Source: Lycium barbarum (lineage: Eukaryota > Streptophyta > Magnoliopsida > Solanales > Solanaceae). From it: a stretch of 64,000 nt of DNA. Where the stretch lies: positions 22,204,380-22,268,379 of the forward strand of contig NC_083344.1 of assembly GCF_019175385.1 (NCBI RefSeq). The letters are read 5' to 3'. Positions within the stretch are counted from its first letter, which is position 1; every line of letters begins with the position of its first letter. Made by a program: the position numbers and the translations under genes. A model generated the notes under the pieces. It was not told the origin of the DNA, did not search any database, and saw nothing but the letters and a program-made list of their open reading frames with translations. Below are positions 1-12,380 of the stretch, in pieces.

Positions 1-1614
1 CTACAAGGCTAGATGAATGGAATACGAAAGTTATGTCGGAAATCAGATAAATTGTTGTTATCATATGGGTTCTTTGGTGGCTGATTTGGAACTTGTTACT
101 GTTGTTGTTAGTATTGTTTAGAAATTTTTGAATGAAGATGGGGTTTAAAACTATTATTTAATTGAGAAGCCTAGCTTACCGCTCGTCGCATTATTGTTTG
201 AATTTATTGGAACTACTTTTATATTGTTGAGGGGCTGGATCGATGGGATTAATAGTTGATATTGTTAATATAGTTGTTGGTATTGTTGTTGATGATTTGG
301 CCGAGTTGAATTCTCGGGGTTTTTTGAATTTATAAAGGAAATGTTGTCCAAATTTCTATAAATGAAGTGCTAGCTTAGGGTTGGATTGCTAAGTACCTAT
401 AGCTAATGTTTGGTATCTACTGACGTTGTTGTTGATCTTGGGAAGCTCGAGACTTAAGTTTGGATTAGCTTAAGAAGCGGATAAGGTATGTTAAGGCTAT
501 CCATTTCTTTCATCTTGGCATGATCCTTATCATATGAACGAACACAGTGAGCAAGCGAGTTCCAAAGACTCTATTCTTAGATAGTGTAGAGATATTTGTA
601 TCCTTGGCCTCCTATGGTTTATGTCCATAACTCCCAGAGACTTATCATACTAGCTTCTTATGTCACCAGAGGACTTCAGATTATCCTTTTCCGAGTCTTA
701 CATGCATTTATATATTTTATATTATATATGGATCGGGCCGTACGTTCCTCGGCACTGTTATATTATATATGGATCGGGTCGTACGTTCCTCGGCACTATT
801 ATATTATATATGGATTGGGTCGTACGTTCCTCGGCACTATTATATTATGTATGGATCGGGTCGTACGTTCCTCAACTCTATTATATTATATATCGATCGG
901 GTTGTACGTTCCACAACACTATCAGTTATATTATAACCTACGCCTATCATATGCCACAGAGTCAGTTTCAGCCATATAGAGTTACGCAGATATTCTCAGA
1001 TGTTAGCCACAGATGCATTCAAATATTGAGACTAATTTTCATGATTCATCTGTACTTGATGTTCATATGCCTTACATACTCGGTACATTGTTCGTAATGA
1101 CGTCCTTTTGCCAGGGGGCGTTGTGTTCATGCCACGCAGCCCCAGATTGTTTTGCAGGAAAGATTATACAGGAGACTGACTGTAGGGTATTCCAAGGCTA
1201 TCAACTGGATTGGTAAACTCCATTTCATTCGGAGTATGGCTGAGTCAGAGTATTTTTTTATGATTTGAATCAGATGCATTATGGGTATGTTGGGGCTCTG
1301 TCCCAAATTAAGTTTGGATATCATGTACTACATTAGAGAATTTTGCAGACAGATTCATGTATACAGTATGTCAGTCTTGTAAGAGGCTATGTAAGCCGAC
1401 ATATCATTTTACATCACTTTACGGACTCATATTATTACAGATTTTACTTGATTTAAGAAATACAAAAAGAATGTTTTGAAAAGCTTTCATTATGCATATC
1501 ATTTCATGATTAAGAGTCCAGTAAGATTATGAATATAACGAGAGCCAGCGGGTTCGCTCGACTCTAAGTAAGGGTCGGGTGCCCATCATGCCCTATCAGA
1601 ATTGGGGTATGACA
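1..1614 (+). repeat. S0: 3' portion of an old LTR, open at the window edge
   Basis: The segment ends in TATGACA at 1614, preceded by a tail (about 1555-1614) very like the end of the R5 LTRs. It carries the same ordered modules as the other LTRs here: a donor-like AAGGTATGTTAAGGCT near 483, a GGATCGGGCCG array (728-920) and the conserved 3'-splice-site-like module at 1073-1139. A second LTR end with a PBS follows only 251 bp later, so I read this as an older LTR (solo or truncated) lying inside the 5' LTR of R1. Its start and 5' TSD lie outside the window, so the nesting is an inference. Confidence 0.6.
728..920 (+). repeat. 41-bp tandem array, about five units
   Basis: Units start at 728, 769, 810, 851 and 892. 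Each contains ATGGATCGGGCCG followed by TACGTTCCTCGGCACT, with decay toward the right. Single copies of the same motif occur in the LTRs of R4 (about 26411, 33057) and R2 (about 40915, 50782), so a module normally present once has been amplified here. Because 41 is not a multiple of three, the array produces repetitive reading frames in several phases; these are not genes. Confidence 0.9.
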
Positions 1615-1865
1615 TATGATTTGAGACTACTTATGTATTATTATTCAGACTTTAGTATTCGGTTTTAGATGCTCTTATATGACCAGACCAGATACTGGGG
1701 TGGATTTCATTTACTTCTTCACTCGTTAACATTATATTATATTGTGAGACTCACATAATTTTACCTTCTTTCGCTATTTTCTATTATTATGAATGCTGAG
1801 CTAAGGGTTCGCCTACCGAGGTAAGGTAGGTGCCCGCATGCCCTATGCTAAAATGGGTCGTGACA
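1615..1865 (+). repeat. R1 5' LTR, 3' end
   Basis: Tail of the 5' LTR of the outermost element. It ends GGGTCGTGACA at 1865 and is followed after 3 nt by a decayed PBS. The rest of this LTR is either the sequence labelled S0 or lies left of the window. The 3' LTR of R1 starts at 63847 and is cut by the window end, so no LTR pair can be compared. Confidence 0.7.
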
Positions 1866-1868
1866 AGT

Positions 1869-1880
1869 TGGTATTAGATC
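1869..1880 (+). other. R1 primer-binding site (decayed)
   Basis: TGGTATTAGATC matches the initiator-tRNA-Met PBS form TGGTATCAGAGC, seen intact in R4, R5 and R6, with two substitutions. It lies 3 nt after the LTR end. Confidence 0.8.
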
Positions 1881-1926
1881 CCTAGGTTATCTGGGCTTTA
1901 ATACAAGAGCGTGTCTAGTAGTGTCT

Positions 1927-1962
1927 CGTGGATCGGTACGATGAGCTCCGTACTTATCTGTG
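1927..1962 (+). promoter_or_regulatory. R1 dimerisation-type hairpin (GAGCTC loop)
   Basis: Inner stem GTACG (1936-1940) pairs with CGTAC (1949-1953). The 8-nt loop is AT plus the palindrome GAGCTC (1943-1948). The outer stem closes with GAT (1931-1933) on ATC (1956-1958), extended by wobble pairs. It lies 47 nt after the PBS. Inner and outer stem bases differ from those of the other families but still pair. Role as a retroviral-type dimer initiation site is inferred from architecture and covariation. Confidence 0.75.
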
Positions 1963-2057
1963 GGAGGCTATGGGACATTTATGAAATCTCACCTTCTTTC
2001 TTTCCATCGTGCTACTTTATTCAAATTGGTATCTGACTCTTATCTCTTCTCTTACAG

Positions 2058-3037
2058 ATGGTGAGTACTCGAGCTACTATGGCCCGAGGTCAGGTGCCAG
2101 AGCCCGCAGCTACGGCTGGCACTGGAGGGCGAGCGACAGCCAGATGGTGCAGCAGAGTGAGAGGCCACGGAGCTGCCCCAGCCAGGGGTAGAGCTCCGAC
2201 GGTGGGCCGGCGATAAGAGAGTTCTCTATCTCCCGAGCCCAAGTATTAGCCGGATAGAGACCAGACCACAGAGGATGTCATGGCCCTAGCACGGACACAG
2301 CGTGAGGTTACTTCTAATCAGGCCATGCATGATACTATGGCAAGAGTATTTCTTCATCTCAATGTCCAACAGACGACCGCCGGCGTTACTACACTTGGCG
2401 GGGGTTCACAGACTAGGATTGGGGCACAGACCCCTGAGCAGGGACCTACATGGGAAGCACATCCTGCCGCAGCTATGGCTCCCAGCATTGATGCTATACC
2501 CGCCCCTGGTGAATATATTAGGGCTATGGGTGCCGCCGTTATGACTACTGCTGATTAGGACTTGCTAGGGAGGTTTAGGAAGTTAGAGCCATCGAGGTTC
2601 TCTGGTACTTCGTCCGAGGATGCCTATTAGTTTATTCTTGATATGCATGAGCTGCTGCACCGTATAGGTATAGTGGAGACCCACGGTGTTGATTATGCGT
2701 CCTTCCAGTTTCGCGGCAACGCTAAGATGTGGTGGAGGTATTTCATGGCTAAGGGTTCTCCTCCATTGAATTGGACTCAGTTCTACCAGGCCTTCCTTGA
2801 GAAGTATGTGCCCCGGTCTTTGAGAGAGGCTCGTAGGGAGCAGTTTTTACACCTTGAGCAGAATGGCATGTCCTTGGAATCCTATGTGACCTGTTTCCTT
2901 TACTTGGCCCGTTATTCTACTCCGTTGATCCCTACAGAGGCTGATAGGAAATCATACCTTTTGGGAGGACTAGTGGGCTCTCTACAGATTTCTTTCCTTC
3001 AGATGGAGTCTATTGGGGCTTCCTTCCAGTCCGTTAT
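2058..3037 (+). pseudogene. gag: R1 gag, N-terminal and capsid part, broken
   Basis: Gag of a Tekay/Del-type chromovirus. It would form the particle and package element RNA. The ATG at 2058 follows a pyrimidine-rich stretch ending TTACAG. The frame runs without frameshift for about 326 codons but has four stops: TAA at 2214 and TAG at 2247, 2556 and 2628. Each is one C-to-T change from CAA or CAG. From about residue 196 it matches the Retrotrans_gag capsid family (PF03732), with landmarks MWWRYF and SLREARREQFLHLEQ. The last intact codons are followed at 3038 by the R2 insertion. The frame resumes after R2 at 51565 and after R6 at 60163. It is dead as a gene. Confidence 0.9.
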
Positions 3038-4510
3038 TGTTACACCCCGTATCTTCAAAGAGCACTTTTCAAATTTGAAACATAAGTACGTTGAGTTAGG
3101 GTTAAGTAAAACCACTTTGGAATATAAGGAGCAAGCATTATTAAGTATATTTAATGAGTGAAGGATGTATCTAAGGTACACCGGAAGGTTTTATAAGGAA
3201 ATGAGTGGAAGAAATGAAGTAGTACGACTTTGGAGAAAGGATGGGTAATGTTTTGTGTGAACATTTTGGTCCAACTTGGGGGACGAATATCTCTTAGCAT
3301 ATGAAGTGTTTTAAGGTGAAACAAAAGCTTAAAATGAAGTTCGTCGAGTCTAGTTTCCAACGCAACAAACTACTCATAGATAGGACATCGGAGTAGAGAA
3401 TTATGGACGTTACCAGTTTGGCTGACAGAGCAGAAACGCGTGCTATACCACTACAGTAACCGACTTGCTACAGTATTGCTACAGTGAACCCGACCCGAAT
3501 TTGACCCCTATATAAAGGGTAATAACCCGCTTTTCCATCTGATTTTGCTAGAAAATTCCAGAAACTGAAGAGAGAGAGAGAGTTAGGGAAACAAAAAGTG
3601 AGCAATTTTCAAGTAGCGGAGTAGTAGTTTAGGTCCGGGTAACGCATGGTTGTGGTTCTAGTATTGTTTTGTGGTGGATTTTAGCGTGGATATTGAGGAT
3701 ATTGCTGTCTTAACAAGAAAAAAGGTATGAATCTTTCTCTTTTGGTATTATTTAAGGCTTATTTACGGAGATAAAGTCGTTAAATAATTGTGTAGTAAGT
3801 TGGTTAGTTATGGAAGTTGGAAAACAACGTGTGGGCTGTTGTATGGTACATATTGGTGTTGGAAATGATGTTATTGATGTTGGTATTTTTGTTATTGTTG
3901 TTGGTTGTTGGATTGTGATTTCGGGCTAGGCATATAAATAGGGGAGGTGCTACCCGAATTTCGGCAGATTCTAAACGGAATTAAATTGAAGGCTTAAGAT
4001 GAGCGTATGACATTAAGCCTAATAATATTATGAATGGTTTATATGTAGATTTACGAGCTTGGAAGGATAAACGTTGAACGACTAAGGCTCCCGAAAGGTA
4101 TGTTAAGGCTCGTCCCTTTCTTTCAAAGGCATGATTCCTGTGTTATGATTTCATAAATGTTTCCATATCTTCCTTGTTATCAAAGTTAAAAGTCTATGAT
4201 TCCAAGGCATGATTCCCTTCCTGATAACTCGTAAATGTTTTCCAAAATGTCCGTATTTTTCCAAAACAAAGGTTTATGATTTTGTAAGCTTTTATGACTA
4301 CAACGACAAACATGTTTTTGTAATGACAGCGATGATGTCAAAGATTATAATGTGTCTATGATGATTATGATGAGAATGGCTTCATATTTGAAAGTCTCAA
4401 GTTGTGGATTCAATATGAATATTAGAATATTGAGCTATTTCTTGATCCTCAATTTTATTCCTTGATAATGACTCTATTTTCTAAAGACTTCAAAGTATAT
4501 GAATTGACGC
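3038..4510 (+). repeat. R2 5' LTR, first part
   Basis: Aligns with 48951-50435 of the 3' LTR. A TATA-like CTATATAAAGG lies near 3508. A GA-rich leader near 3568-3585 follows, then donor-like AAGGTATG motifs near 3722 and 4097, with the GAGGTGCTACCCGAATTT module between them (about 3941). It is interrupted by R3 at 4511; GACGC (4506-4510) is the R3 TSD. Confidence 0.9.
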
Positions 4511-7092
4511 TGTCACGACCCAGCCCCGTGGGCCATGGCTAGTGCCCGAACTGGACCCTCGTATACGTACCTGTTAGATATAGCCAAACTGAATTTAAGA
4601 ACAAAGTGGAAACATCCAAAAGAACTCAAAAGGTTCATAACGCCATCATATATATATTTCCAGATAACCTGTCTCCTGAGGAGCCACAACTAATCAAAAC
4701 ATAATGTCATATGCAAGCCGACCAGGCTTCCACTATATGTCAATATGATACGCAAGCCGACGAGGCTGCCACTACAAACGAACATATCCATAGCATATCG
4801 TATAGACACAGCTGGACAAAACTTATACACAACCCACACATATGTCTACAGACCTCTAAGAGTATTGATAGTGAAATATGACGGGACAGGGCCCCGCCGT
4901 ACCCCTGGATAAACATATATATATATATATATATATATACATACATCAAAAGATCTGTACCAAAAGTATAGGCTCCAAAACAATGGAGCTCTCCAAGACA
5001 GCTGAGTGGAAATCCTATGCTAGAGGATCGCCAAATCGAGTATCTGTACCTGCGGGCATGAAATGCAGCCCCCCGGAGAAAGGGGGTCAGTACGAGATAT
5101 GTACTGAGTATATAAAGCATGAAATACAATAAAGAGGATCATGACTGAAATAGAGATCACAGGAGACAAGTATGACATCCAAAATACCAATACACTTGCC
5201 TTATGAAATGTAAATCATGCATATCAATATCATATATCATACCCGGCCCATTATGGGACTCGGTGAATAAAGTTATCACACGCCATCCTTGGCGCCATAA
5301 TCACATCATAATATCATCATGTCATCACATCATCATATCATCATATATATATACCGTACCAGGCCCTCTAGAGAGGGACTCGGTGAACAATGCAGTGATA
5401 CTGTGCACGAAAACATACCCGGCCCGGGACTCGGTGAAAGATGTATTATCAGTATGCACGAGCAGAGTAGTGAGCAACCATATGCAAACTAAATCATCAT
5501 CTGAGACTCAATAGAATAAGTAGAATAAACTAACACTTGAGTATCAAGACAACAGTTATGTCAAATGCCCCTCGAATGTCATTATGGATCATATCAAATA
5601 GAATTTCAGGAATCATTGACACGTATCAAAACATAATGAAATAGGTTCTGGAAATCAAAGACATTAGCCATCCTAGTGTTTCTAAGAATAGGAACTTCTT
5701 TTGAGTTATACGCTCGTCGTCTGTTTGTTTCATAAAGATCATGCCAAAAAGAAAGACGGGTTAGCTTCACATACCTTTAACACTTATCCGTGATACGATG
5801 CGTATACGCTACCCGAAGTGTCCTAACCTATATTAAGACGTCATGACTATGGTTAAGCTACGGAAAGGCATAAAACGTACTTCAACGTTAGTAGCTTATT
5901 TCTAAACAATTGGGCGGCACTTCCCCTATATTGTTCACTTCCCTTTCTTCCAAGCCAACTATAAAATGACCAAGTCAACATCAACAACCACACATTCAAA
6001 TAATATTCCAAGACTAGCTAAGACATGATTCAGGAATACTCCGAACGACCCACATATTACGACATTCAATGATTGTTAACATAACGACTACGACATATTC
6101 AAGTTGATCCTAATAATATACTGCCACCATACTTCATCGAAATGACTCTATAATAGTCAAACAATTACAACAACCCAACACATAATCTTAATTACACTTA
6201 GTCCTCCAATTCAACGCAAACAACAACACATCCCAAACAACCCTTAAAACAAATTCTTCCGTTTTCATTATATAATCAATGACAACAATAACAATAACAC
6301 TAATTAAAACTAATTCACTATTTCTAGATTAAGGCAGCCCCTATACGACCCAAATAAAGTCTCAACATCAACATACACAATTCTTGCATCCAATTCCACA
6401 TCCACCAATTCATACAAAGACCAAATCATCACTAAAACATGTAAGAGGGAATTAAACCTTACCTTAGGAACTTGATTTTTCTTGCAACACTTGAGGTTGA
6501 TCAAGGGATGCCATGACCGTGAGCTTGGCAGCCATGGCTGGTCATACCGTAAGCTTGGCAGCCATGGCTGGTAATACTCCCTTCTTCAATTTAAGATAAA
6601 ATAACAATTTTAAGGGTGAAAAACAGCAGCTGGCCGTGAGCTCAAGGGCTGCTGCCTTGGCCGTGGCTCTCTCTCCCTCTCTCTAGCTTAGAGCCTCTCT
6701 CTCCTACTTAACTTTGTGAAGATAAAATGAAGTATTGTTGATGAATTAGTTATCAAATTGGATTATATAGGCTGCCTAACATATTGACACATACCCCCTC
6801 CAATTGGCATGTCCTCATTCATGCTATTTTCTAATTATTAAATCGGGTGGGGCCCATTCATGGTGTAATTAACTTAATTAATTATTAATCCCCACTTAAT
6901 AATCTAATCATGGTTAATTAATCCCTAATCTCCACTAATATTTCCATACTAATTGGAATTTACATGCAAGTCGTGCCATATTAAAAATCGGGATTAAAAG
7001 TCCTTGTCTCATATCCCAAAAATAATCTCGTCCTTGAATTCATGTCGATTAGCTTACGAATAATCCATCGTACAAAAATACGGGGTATAACA
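4511..7092 (-). repeat. R3 LTR A (3' LTR of the left unit)
   Basis: Minus-strand LTR of 2582 bp. Read in sense it has a donor-like AAGGTATG near 5780, a GGGCCGGG/CACCGAGTCC module (about 5240-5430), and the splice-acceptor-like module at 5050-5115 with branch-point-like TACTGAC and CCCGCAG. A (TA)n microsatellite lies near 4915-4940. Confidence 0.93.
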
Positions 7093-7108
7093 TCCTTCCC
7101 CCCTTTGG
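7093..7108 (-). other. R3 left-unit polypurine tract
   Basis: In sense (minus strand) it reads CCAAAGGGGGGAAGGA, directly against the LTR start TGTTATACCCC. It primes plus-strand DNA synthesis. Confidence 0.9.
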
Positions 7109-7128
7109 AACATTCGTCCTCGAATGTT
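7109..7128 (-). promoter_or_regulatory. PPT-proximal stem-loop, R3 left unit
   Basis: Perfect 8-bp inverted repeat, AACATTCG and CGAATGTT, around a 4-nt loop that reads AGGA in the element's sense. It abuts the PPT. The same structure sits at the same place in R2, R4, R5, R6 and the other R3 unit. Confidence 0.8.
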
Positions 7129-10100
7129 AAACTAATTCTGCACTCCCAATACTTCCTTACACGTTCTTTTACTGAATTATGCCCTTCACATGCCTCTTTC
7201 ATTGGTCGATTCCCTTTAATTTACTATAACGCATTCCAGATCTCTACGTAACCATTGCCTTAATGTTTCCTCTTGCACTTGCCCCACGAGGTGATAATTA
7301 CATGTCGTTGTCTTTACGCTCCTCTTCATTTCGCCGTTGGTTGACAGTTGTATTGCGCGCTCTTCTGCTGAAATCTTACTCTTCTCTCTGGTGCACTTAG
7401 TCATAACTCGACTCTCTCTTCTTCTATAAATTACTTCCTTAAGATGTATCGTTCACTTCGTCTTGCCTCTTGCGCGTAGACGTCCCTCGTCGATTTATTA
7501 GACTTTACTATCCCTGGAGTATTTCATGCCTCTGGTAACCTGTAGACCCTTCGCAGATTCTACGAATAAGACGAAATTTCCTAGGGTGTAAAATTATTTT
7601 ACATCAATAGCCTTACATTGCTCTACTGTACAATCCATATTGTGGAATCTTCGGCCTCATGTATTACTCCTCGACTTTTGTAAAAGACTTTAACTGTCAC
7701 TCTACTTTTTAACTCTTAATCTAAATCCTTAGAGTTGGCTATCAAGTAGCACGGGGGTTTCCTCATATTATAACTTTACATAGCTGCTCTATGATCTTTC
7801 TATTATTAACTGGTATAATTCTAAAAGATTTCTTGATTTGACATATAAATTCACAGTCTTCTAGTAACCAGCTCGTTCTGTTCATCTCGCTTCAACCACT
7901 TCGCAATTTCCCTTGATCCATCTTGTAACGATTTAGGCATATCATCTCGTGTCATTCCTTTATCTTTAATTCAAACTCTTCTATTGCCTCTTTACCCAGG
8001 TCTTGTTCTTAGTTCTCTTTTTCTGTCTCACATTATGTTGCAATCTTTTCAGAATATGCAAAGGTACTCAAATTAGCCCGAGCAATACCTTAGCATCGTT
8101 TCACTAGCCTTCATACTTTACCTTTGCATTTTCCTCTCGTATCTTACAATCGGTATCGAGATAAATCTTCGGCTCAATCATGGCCAGGCCTATTTGCCCT
8201 CAGTACTACTTCTATCTTGGTAATTTGGCTTAAACCATCTTTACATCTTGCCTTAATCCACCCAAAATATCTCAGCTGTATTTTTATTACCGAATCCTTA
8301 CTCTTCTTATCAAGTACTCGCTTGGTCTCATTCTTAGCATACAAACATTCGTAGGTTGCATAACTATTCTTGTACAACTTATAGAAAGTATGTCCAATAT
8401 TAGTCGTAGTCTTTCCTTCTCCTGATTCATTTTGCCATACATATTTCATCCGTACAGCTCATAGCCTATCTTGTCATACTCCTTTCCCTTGATTCATTCT
8501 TTGATTTTTCTCATATCCTATTATAGGAGATTTTCTGTCCCTTCCTTTTGCTACTTATAAGTCGCAACATCATTAGCGTACAACTCTATTGCAAACATCT
8601 TAGCCTTTAATCTAGTATAACATTGCTATCTTTTATAATATCTCTTAAGTTACTTGTTACCATTCTTCTGCCGTACTCTTTCTTTTTATAAGCACCCACT
8701 TGTAATGCCACATCATTCAGGATATTTACAGATTCTTCTCCGCACCATCTCAATTACCATCCTTTCTTCTATCCATTCATTGCTGGTTTTCAGATCTTAC
8801 TAACTTGTCCCAGCGAGGGATCTCACTTAAAGATTAAGCATTCATATCAAATGTGTTGTAGTGTCAATTGTTTCTATCTTACACTCGCATTGCTCTCACC
8901 CGCTTCCCCCTTCAGGGTGTACTTATGCCATTATCCGTTTATGTTCTGCTCTATGTCCCTATTTCCAATCTCAATTTCACCCGATCCTTTTTCCAATTCA
9001 CTTGGTATACTGTACCATACTCATGTTTTTCTTTGTAATTTATAACTTTGATTATCCATGTACGAAACCTTAACAAAATATCGAAGCAACGAGAACCTTT
9101 CTATGTATAGTACAAAATCTCATCTGAAAATCCGTAATCGAGTAATCCAACCAATGTAGCAACTCATCCAAGGCCACATTCCACTGACTCCAATCAATAA
9201 TTATTTAGTACTTGTAGTCATTCTAAATTCTCAATTAGGTAGTACTTATTTTCCAATGATAAGTGTCCAAAGCTTTCTTGTAACATTATCTTTATCCCAA
9301 CCTGTATCATATGTTTCCTCTAATAAATTTACAATACATCGTTTGTTCTTCAAACCTACAGTCCTTGTCCCTTAAGGATTTCACTGTTTTCAAGGTGAAG
9401 TCATACACACGAAGTACTCCTTTATGCCTCAAGCTCTTTTACCCTTGTTGTGTACACAGTACCGACTTCTAACTTACTAAAACTCATATCGAGTTCATCT
9501 TAATGACAGTCTTATCTTATCACCTTTTCGTCGTATTACACCTTTAAATTCGTAGCTATGTATTTCCCTTTTATTTCACTCGTACTCAATTAATTACGTC
9601 AATCTTGGGTGCTTTCTTTAGTATTCCTTCCCATTTCTCCATTCTATGTCCATCTTTTATTCTGTGCACGAGGAATCTCTTGCTACTCCTGTATCCTTCG
9701 GAAAACACTACTCCTACATAATCCCTTTCTCTTTTTCAAAGTGTATTTTGTTCATCCCTATCTGTTCTTATCATCCCAGTTATTTTCTGTCACTCATTCT
9801 GCTTCGTTGCTCATCTTTTTATAGTTTGGTCTTTCACAGTTCCGTCACTTATATTACTCGTGTCCTCAGCTATACATGTCATAACCTATTACTGCACTAT
9901 TATCTCGCTCGCTTCCTTCTTATTTCCGTCTTTTAATTACCTCCTTCTTTTCTTGTGCTCGCTTTCATTTTCGTTATCGCATAATATAAATCTTTCTCAT
10001 TCGTTCTATACCCTGCCTTTCCATTTCACATTTTCCTTTATACTTTAGTCACATAGATCACGTCATATCTTTTAGTCACTTCATCACTGGGCTTTACTAA

Positions 10101-11848
10101 TTCTCACAAAAATCCTCCAAACCACCACAAGAAGAGGAACTAGAATCCGACAAGCACCACGGGGCTTCTAATGCTTGATTTACATAGTTTACCTCCAGAT
10201 TTGTTCTTGGGTCGTGAACGCACTATTTAGTTCATAAACTACTGGGTGTATGCTTTGTACTCTTCAAATAAAAATGAAACTTAATTGTTGGACGTTTTTT
10301 CTCTTCAACATGAGCTTTTTCTAAGGTAAAATGTGGCTGGAAAGTATTCTGGTCCGTTCAAATGAATTTCAAACTTTGCTGCTCATATTTGCTTCTTCAA
10401 AATAAAATTTCCCAAATAAGAATGATGCCTCTTACGGATGACATGGAGGGTATCTCTTAAAGCTTTAATCCAACATGATAAATTTACCATATCGATGTCG
10501 ACCTCATAATTACTATTATTATCAATTCAACCGTTAACTTTATTTCTCGAAGTCAGACGTACTTGCAACTTAGTCAAATCTTATCATTACTGTTGACCTG
10601 ACCTTTAAAGACTTTCTTTACGAACTTATATCTCATTGTATTTTTACTTCTATTAAAATTTTGGCAGAGTTTCCTCTGTATTTCTTTCTATCCCAAAACC
10701 TGCACGTAGGAAATACCAACAATGCCTCACGGGGCCAACATATATGTGTATATACTAAATCGTATCATCACCGCATAGGGCTCCCCATATCAATAACAGT
10801 ATGAAAATGATGAACTTACCTCGTATGTCCAACTCGAACTGCACCTGTTACACTTTCCTGTTTACTTCCCTTTCAATATTTAACTGCAGGTTTCAATCAT
10901 ACCTGCAACATTCATACCGTATCTGGCATATACCCTGCTTAACTATCTTTTTTGTTTATTGATTCCTTCAGCTTCTTCTGTTCACACTTTATAACTGAAC
11001 TTATCAACAATATATATATATTCAATGCATTTTCTTACTATACTTCAATAACTTACCTTGATGATGGCCAGTTTTCCATTCTTTATATATACAAATTCTC
11101 ATAATGTAACCTTGATATCCACTTTCACCTGCATGTATAACTACCTTCCACCCTAGATTTCAAAATTCCCATGGTGATGGGAACACCTTTGTCGCTGTTA
11201 CTTATAAATACTTAGTTGTCGGCGCCTTTGATTTTCGCTTGCCACTATTAGTTAATAATCTATAGCAAATGTACATATACAGGAAATTTCAATAAGGCCT
11301 CATATACCTGTAGTCGATCGGTCTCTAGTCTGATCTGGTGATCTATAAGGTGAAATGTGCTCCTCGTCATCGTCTGCCCGCCATCTACTCGTCCGGCCTT
11401 CATCGTCTTCCTCATCTGAGTCTGGGGAATGTAGATAACCGGGCAACTCCTGGTTTACCGACGACCAGGATAGGGGGCTGGAGTAATCCGTAACACTTAC
11501 CGGGGTAGCCGGTCTAACGTGGTGCTCTGCCATAGGAGCAACTGGTACGGCCTCGGGGACCGCCTCCCTAGATAGCAGAAACTCCGGAGGAATTGTCGTT
11601 GGGTCCTCCGAGGGGTCAGCCTCGATAGAATAACTGAGGCTCCTCCTGCTCGGTCCTGGAGCCTGGGGTCCTGTACCTACTCTAGGGGCCTTCTTAGCAC
11701 CCCCACTATCTGAAGCTTACCTCTTCATCTCTCGCCAATCTGCACCAACCTACAGGAAAAGGGGTCAGAAACAATCCTTCCTAGGTTATGGCTCTATCGC
11801 ACGATCTAATACAGAAGGAAAGATAACATCCTAAATGTCCTGTAGGTT
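7129..11848 (-). other. R3 left internal region, mostly non-coding
   Basis: About 4.7 kb without gag-pol similarity in any frame I can see. Short frames (for example minus 8174-8449, repeated at 15594-15869) recur only because the two internal regions are homologous. The site GCTCT at 8892-8896 is the empty counterpart of the R4 insertion site. Near the PBS end lies the acidic ORF (listed separately). Confidence 0.75.
11300..11732 (-). pseudogene. Acidic gag-position ORF, R3 left copy
   Basis: I do not recognise the protein. In sense, an ATG at about 11732 opens MKR, then a TAA interrupts it (TCA in the homologous copies). The frame then stays open to GI-stop near 11300, giving about 143 codons. 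The second half is strongly acidic (PDSDEEDDEG and ADDDEEH) and contains SVTDYSSPLSW. The PBS is about 200 nt upstream, where autonomous elements have gag. The same protein is encoded in the right unit of R3 and in R2. There is no zinc knuckle and no capsid similarity. Confidence 0.6.
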
Positions 11849-11888
11849 CCTGTTTATAGATGTGGTGCACAACACACCGATAAACAAG
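11849..11888 (-). promoter_or_regulatory. Dimerisation-type hairpin, R3 left unit (GTGCAC loop)
   Basis: In sense: outer stem CTTGTTTAT with ATAAACAGG, inner stem GTGTG with CACAT, loop TT plus palindrome GTGCAC (11865-11870). It starts 40 nt after the PBS. The palindrome equals one of the two natural HIV-1 dimer-initiation loops (established knowledge). Function here is inferred. Confidence 0.8.
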
Positions 11889-11928
11889 ACTCTACTAGAC
11901 ACGGTCTGTAGACACTCCAAGGATGGAC

Positions 11929-11941
11929 TGCTCTGATACCA
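11929..11941 (-). other. R3 left-unit primer-binding site
   Basis: Minus strand reads TGGTATCAGAGCA, complementary to the 3' end of initiator tRNA-Met, 4 nt from LTR B. Confidence 0.93.
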
Positions 11942-11945
11942 CTTT

Positions 11946-12349
11946 TGTCACGACCCAGCCCCGTGGGCCATGGCTAGAGCCCGAACTGGACACTTGTATA
12001 CGTACCTATTAGGTATAGCCAAACTGAATCTAAGAACAATGTGGAAACTTCCAAAAGAACTCCAAAGGTTCATAACGCCACCATATATATATCCAGATAA
12101 CCTGTCTCCTGAGGAGCCACAACTAATCAAAACATAATGTCATACGCAAGCCGACCAGGCTGCCACTACATGTCAATATGATACGCAAGCCGATGAGGTT
12201 GCCACTACAGACGAACATATCCATAGCATATCGTATAGACATAGCTAGACAAAACTTATACACAACCAACACATCACATATGTCTACAGACCTCTAAAAG
12301 TATCGATAGTGAAATATGACGGGACAGGACCCCGCTGTACCCCTGGATA

Positions 12350-12380
<31 letters not shown>

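Noticed and set aside
596..1097. Overlapping frames rich in repeated IWIG and YVPRH segments
   Set aside because: Produced by the 41-bp tandem array, whose length makes the frames cycle; not a gene.
8174..8449. 91-aa minus-strand frame conserved at 15594-15869
   Set aside because: The two frames lie at the same place in the two duplicated interiors of R3, so similarity follows from duplication. No recognisable domain.
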